Assembly (NCBI GenBank): GCA_028242535.1
Contig: JAOJYB010000001.1
Span: 108,232-172,231 of the forward strand
DNA from: Candidatus Nitrosopelagicus sp.
GTDB lineage: Archaea > Thermoproteota > Nitrososphaeria > Nitrososphaerales > Nitrosopumilaceae
DNA: 64,000 nucleotides
Reading direction: 5' to 3'
Part shown: positions 60,764 to 64,000 of the stretch, piece by piece
Layout: each line of letters opens with the position of its first letter
How positions within the stretch are numbered: the stretch's first letter is position 1
Notes under the pieces: model-generated
The model's database searches: none
The model's input: only the letters and a program-made list of their open reading frames with translations
Told to the model about the DNA's origin: nothing
Made by a program: the position numbers and the translations under genes

Positions 60764-61849
60764 TTATGTTAGTTCTCGAACGATTTTCTCTGCTTTTAGC
60801 AATAGTCCCTCTATTAGTTTAATTTTTGAAGTGATTTTTCCTTCTGAAACATCTAGATTATTTTTTGTATCATGAATTATGGATAGTGCTTTTTCTACAT
60901 AATATAGCGCTGCGTTACTTCCTATTGATTCAGAATGAAGGAATTTGGCTTTGGTTTCTAATTGATTTAATTTTCCAATAAATTTTTGGTTTTGAGATAG
61001 TTTAATCTCATCAACATCAAAGTTTGCCTGTCTTAATTTTTGTTGTGTTTCTTTGATATTATTATTTATAATAATAATTATTTTGATGTTTTTTGTGATT
61101 TGTGAGGTGGAGTTTGAAGAAGCAAGATGGATCTTTGTATTTTCTAATTGTGAAGCAACATCTAGTAAACCAGAGCTCTTGGCTTGTACAATTAACGTAT
61201 TAATTTTATCAACATATCGTTCTGCTAATGCCTGAGCTTTTATGATTTTATTTGCTTGATTAATTGATACAAGATGTTTATTGATATCAAGTCCTTTCAG
61301 AGCAATCTGATCAAGTACTTGTTTTGTCTGATCATTTTTTCCTTTCTCTGCATTTTGCTTTCCAAGAAGAAGAAGATGATCTATTTCTGAAAAGTCAATA
61401 TCTGCATCTAGTTTTTGTGACATTTGTTTTAGTTTTTGAGTATTCATCTCATATCGTTTTAAAATTTGAGGGTAATCTGGTAATGCTTCATCTTGTGCTT
61501 TGTTTACGGCAATTTGGTTTAGCATTAGACTAATTTGTTTGATCTTACCCATGGATGAAATAAACAGTTTTCGAGCAGACTTGACATCTCCGTTTTCAAT
61601 TGCCTTTTCTAATTGTTCAATCTCATATCCACTTTTATCATAAATATCAAGTACAACTTGTTGGTTTTTCCAATCTTGTAGGTTTGAATTCTGCATTTCA
61701 TTAATTTTTAACTTAATGTATTTTTTTCCTTTTTCAGCAATTATTAACATGTAATCTAAATCAGATGCAGCCTCAACTTGCATAGCTGAGGTTGGTATCA
61801 TGAGACCAGCAAAGGCAAAGATTGTAATTATTCCATAAATTTTATTCAT
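60764..61849 (-). CDS. secreted coiled-coil protein, 361 aa
   Basis: Signal peptide MNKIYGIITIFAFAGLMIPT ending near VEA-A. The rest is helical with heptad-like stretches (YDKSGYEIEQLEKAIENGDV; ETQQKLRQANFDVDEIKLSQ) and no Cys. Surface or spacer protein of unknown function. It starts 8 bases inside the membrane wHTH gene, so it is co-translated with it and is a plausible target or partner of that regulator. Confidence 0.65.
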   Translation of the reverse strand: MNKIYGIITIFAFAGLMIPTSAMQVEAASDLDYMLIIAEKGKKYIKLKINEMQNSNLQDWKNQQVVLDIYDKSGYEIEQLEKAIENGDVKSARKLFISSMGKIKQISLMLNQIAVNKAQDEALPDYPQILKRYEMNTQKLKQMSQKLDADIDFSEIDHLLLLGKQNAEKGKNDQTKQVLDQIALKGLDINKHLVSINQANKIIKAQALAERYVDKINTLIVQAKSSGLLDVASQLENTKIHLASSNSTSQITKNIKIIIIINNNIKETQQKLRQANFDVDEIKLSQNQKFIGKLNQLETKAKFLHSESIGSNAALYYVEKALSIIHDTKNNLDVSEGKITSKIKLIEGLLLKAEKIVRELT

Positions 61850-62867
61850 TTTTGTTAGTCTCCACGTTTGTTAATTTTATGAGATTTTGTAGATCTTTTT
61901 TAGTGATTTCAATTAATTCATGTCGTTCTAATCGTTTTACTGCTCTCCACATTGTTGTTCTAGGCAAAAGGAATTTCTTTCTAAGATCACTTTCTAATGC
62001 ACTGCCACCATTTTCATGAATAAATTTGATTATCTCTTTATCATCTTCTCTAAGATCTGGCATTTCTAGAACTTTTTCAATATTGAAAGGCTCATTCTTT
62101 TCTTCAATTATAGTGGTTTGAGGTGATGTAACAATTTGTTTTGGCTTATTTTTCATCTTGATTGCGATTGCTGCGACTGCTGCGATTGCTACAGCGACTC
62201 CACCTGCGATATATATCATAGAATTGTCATCGTTTGTTACAGAAGTTTCTTCAGGTGATAAAACCTGGGATGATTCTGCAACTGCTAAAAAGTATGTAAT
62301 TTCAGCTATACCACTTGGAAGTAAAATTTGGGTTCTATCAGAAGTAACATCCATGTCAATAGGAAATGTTGACATTCCAACAATGACAGAATTTTGTGGC
62401 ATTATTACATTAAATTCAACTGGAGAATCTATTTCGAAAGACCAGATTTTTCCATCTTTAGAAATTAGTGAATAAGTATCATAATTAATCAAAATATTTG
62501 AGGACCCCAGAGTCTCAACTTCCAGAGTATTATTTTCAGATTGAGCAGTCAGAGGAAAACCGTTTTCATCTTCAACTACTAAATTTTCGAACGAATCACC
62601 ATAAAGTGAAACTTTGGTATCAGGAAGAAATGGATCAGATTCTAAAGAATAAGTAACATGTGTAGATCCGTCAGGAAAAAGAAAGAGATCTAGGGTTCGA
62701 TTTGAGCCAAAAGAGTGCTGTAGCGGTACCGACATAGCAAGCAGAATTAGGACGAAAACTGCTAGGGGTACACGAGCCATCAAAATCAGGGCTTCGGTTG
62801 GGCTTAAAAGCATTCCATCATTCTTGGAATCTTCCAACCAACCACAGCAAGCTGACTCTTGGTTCAT
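61842..62867 (-). CDS. membrane one-component regulator with C-terminal winged helix, 341 aa
   Basis: An N-terminal hydrophobic segment (VPLAVFVLILLAMSVPLQHS) precedes an outer beta-rich domain (about 55-200; DGSTHVTYSLESDPFLPDTK). A membrane helix (MIYIAGGVAVAIAAVAAIAI) with KMKNKPK and a cytoplasmic winged helix (DLREDDKEIIKFIHENGGSA; FLLPRTTMWRAVKRLERHEL) follow. The layout suits a sensor outside and a DNA-binding domain inside. Two bases after the wHTH gene. Internal ATGs at codons 19 and 30 are alternative starts. Confidence 0.7.
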   Translation of the reverse strand: MNQESACCGWLEDSKNDGMLLSPTEALILMARVPLAVFVLILLAMSVPLQHSFGSNRTLDLFLFPDGSTHVTYSLESDPFLPDTKVSLYGDSFENLVVEDENGFPLTAQSENNTLEVETLGSSNILINYDTYSLISKDGKIWSFEIDSPVEFNVIMPQNSVIVGMSTFPIDMDVTSDRTQILLPSGIAEITYFLAVAESSQVLSPEETSVTNDDNSMIYIAGGVAVAIAAVAAIAIKMKNKPKQIVTSPQTTIIEEKNEPFNIEKVLEMPDLREDDKEIIKFIHENGGSALESDLRKKFLLPRTTMWRAVKRLERHELIEITKKDLQNLIKLTNVETNKNE

Positions 62868-62869
62868 TT

Positions 62870-63157
62870 CTAATACCTTAGATTCATCGAGTTTAGGAGA
62901 TTTTGGAAGTTCTTGAATTCATCAAAGAATTTTAGACCTTTTTCAGTTATCATGAATTTGCGGTTTCTATTATCTCGTCTTGTTTCGACTAGACCTGCAT
63001 TGATCAATTTTTCACATTTATCAAGTACGGCATAGTGTGATAGATTTGCTCTTCTGGAGATAGCAGAAACAATTACGCCTTGCTGGCCTCCATTCATGGT
63101 AACATCTAAGATGTCTCCCATTATTCCCATTTCGGATCTGTATTGTTGTTTTGACAT
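62870..63157 (-). CDS. winged-helix DNA-binding protein, 95 aa
   Basis: MSKQQYRSEMGIMGDILDVT, then VIVSAISRRANLSHYAVLDK (recognition helix), CEKLINAGLVETRRDNRNRK and a wing with FMITEKGLKFFDEFKNFQN. Typical archaeal single-domain wHTH regulator. First gene of a three-gene run with the membrane wHTH and the coiled-coil protein. The upstream gap holds two sets of direct repeats that could be its operators. Confidence 0.8.
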   Translation of the reverse strand: MSKQQYRSEMGIMGDILDVTMNGGQQGVIVSAISRRANLSHYAVLDKCEKLINAGLVETRRDNRNRKFMITEKGLKFFDEFKNFQNLLNSMNLRY

Positions 63158-63467
63158 GGTCTAGTTTAGGATCAAGAGCTTTATGAGGAACATTTTGAAA
63201 CCTCACAGCGGAACGCATAGCGGAACAGGTTTGGAATGGGGAAAAAGTGGGTAAAAATGACAGTTTTGGTGGCGGGGGCGGAAAAAAAGGTATTCTAGAA
63301 GCTCTATAATTTTCCCAACATTTGGTTCTTCTAGAAGCTCTATAATTTTCCCAACATTTGGTTCTTCTAGAAAATCAATTTACGCGGAATTAGGCAGAAT
63401 CCCTGTAGTTAGTTGTGCGGAAAAAAAGATTTTGCATGTTTTTATTTGAGGAAAATGAAGTTAATTC
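63158..63467. promoter_or_regulatory. divergent regulatory region with two repeat sets
   Basis: About 310 bases without a gene. Close to the wHTH start, AAACCT (63198-63203) and AGGTTT (63227-63232) enclose two AGCGGAAC copies spaced by 12 bases (63207-63214, 63219-63226). A G-rich patch (about 63269-63282) and the 36-bp tandem repeat follow. No protein frame is convincing. Confidence 0.5.
63293..63372. repeat. 36-bp tandem repeat, 2.2 copies, framed by TTCTAGAA palindromes
   Basis: Units at 63293-63328 and 63329-63364 are identical; a third TTCTAGAA starts at 63365. Each unit opens with the 8-base palindrome TTCTAGAA and continues AGCTCTATAATTTTCCC. The units touch without spacers, so this is not a CRISPR array. 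Three palindromes 36 bases apart in a divergent promoter region suggest cooperative regulator binding; inferred. Confidence 0.8.
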
Positions 63468-63983
63468 GTGACTGGATTCTTAGACAAATTCAAAGAAGAA
63501 GAAGAAGGCGGTGAGATGGTAAAAGAGAGACCTTCTGAATATGAAGAGCAACCTTCTCAGGAAATAGTAGAAGCCGAGCCTGAACCACAAGTAGAAACGC
63601 CCCAATCAGATTCAGATATTGGAATTTCATCGTTGATGAATAAGCGAGCAAAATTAGAAGAGGCTATCGATTATGTTGGAGGCCTAATTTCTAATCTAAA
63701 AGAAAAAAGAACTAATCTTGAAAAAGAGATTGAAGAAGAGTCTGTAGATATTAAGAATTTGAAAGAAAAATTAATGAAAGTTAGTGACTATATCGACGAA
63801 GAAACACGTGGAATTCAACATTTGACTCAAAAGAGAAATGCTGTTGAAAATGAAGCAGATGAGGTAGGCACATTGATTTCATCTATGAGAGAGAAATTAT
63901 CTGGAATTGATAGAATCATCGATGATGAAGGAAAGAGAATTATTAGTTTCAAAGAGTCACGAGATAAAACTTCTAGTTTCTAA
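63468..63983 (+). CDS. acidic coiled-coil protein, 171 aa
   Basis: GTG start (63468-63470); an in-frame TAA two codons upstream excludes a longer protein. The disordered acidic head (MTGFLDKFKEEEEGGEMVKE; EPEPQVETPQSDSD) is followed by a long regular coiled coil in repeating 20-residue-like blocks (AIDYVGGLISNLKEKRTNLE; VSDYIDEETRGIQHLTQKRN; VGTLISSMREKLSGIDRIID). The internal repeats suggest growth by duplication. Cytosolic scaffold of unknown function; follows the 36-bp repeat region. Confidence 0.65.
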   Translation: MTGFLDKFKEEEEGGEMVKERPSEYEEQPSQEIVEAEPEPQVETPQSDSDIGISSLMNKRAKLEEAIDYVGGLISNLKEKRTNLEKEIEEESVDIKNLKEKLMKVSDYIDEETRGIQHLTQKRNAVENEADEVGTLISSMREKLSGIDRIIDDEGKRIISFKESRDKTSSF

Positions 63984-64000
63984 CTTTATGAAATATGTGA

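Noticed and set aside
63293..63372. CRISPR array
   Set aside because: The 36-bp units are directly adjacent without spacers, and no cas operon is present; the Cas4-like gene is 54 kb away and linked to HerA.

Overview
The window looks like a chromosomal segment of a marine ammonia-oxidising archaeon of the Nitrosopumilus type (Thaumarchaeota/Nitrososphaerota). The DNA is AT-rich (roughly one third GC by eye) and gene-dense. It carries a heterodimeric archaeal primase (PriS/PriL), a CdvB/ESCRT-III division protein, archaeal S6e, archaeal glycyl-tRNA synthetase, the two-subunit aconitase-X phosphomevalonate dehydratase of the archaeal mevalonate route, RqcH/NFACT, a GPN-loop GTPase, a cobalamin gene block and assimilatory sulfate reduction genes. 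Many genes start at TTG or GTG and have a TATA-like box 25-30 bases before the start codon, as expected for leaderless archaeal transcripts. The genus is inferred from gene content, not from a marker RNA: no rRNA or tRNA gene was seen.

Layout. 0-5.7 kb: a truncated LEA-like membrane protein, then a minus-strand block with tmk, an HD hydrolase and pyrH, and a UbiB-type kinase. 5.7-9.1 kb: a tightly coupled minus-strand operon in which a Cas4/RecB-type nuclease and a HerA-type ATPase are flanked by zinc-ribbon microproteins; this is the best candidate for an undescribed DNA-processing or defence cassette. 9.2-15.8 kb: a loosely packed accessory stretch of small hypothetical genes, short repeats and a double hairpin with a UUCG tetraloop. 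15.8-31 kb: methyltransferases, SPFH protein, sugar dehydrogenase, aldo/keto reductase, XPD-like helicase, nuclease, stress protein and ribosomal S6e, with many microproteins between them. 31-41.7 kb: C39-like/TPR protein, glutamine amidotransferase, UPF0182, primase, endonuclease IV, GlyRS, dolichol-phosphate mannose synthase-like enzyme and CdvB. 41.7-44.6 kb: a racemase-like protein that lacks both catalytic cysteines, next to cobalamin genes (CbiF, CbiL, CbiT). 45-52 kb: RqcH, phosphomevalonate dehydratase, endonuclease III, ATP sulfurylase and APS reductase. 52-64 kb: a degenerate ThiI-like protein, a glycosyltransferase, a GC-rich structured RNA candidate, SDR/flippase, the GPN GTPase-ThrB-QueC operon, FolE, and a wHTH / membrane-wHTH / secreted coiled-coil operon facing a 36-bp tandem repeat.

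How it fits together. Most genes are core housekeeping: nucleotide supply, replication and repair, isoprenoid and cobalamin synthesis, sulfur assimilation, and tRNA modification (FolE and QueC lie 0.4 kb apart and both belong to the preQ0/archaeosine route). The less expected material is the Cas4-HerA cassette, two structured RNA candidates, several palindromes that overlap TATA boxes, and an unusual number of proteins under 90 residues with paired CxxC motifs. Starts were chosen from overlap with neighbours, TATA spacing and removal of N-termini that do not look like protein.
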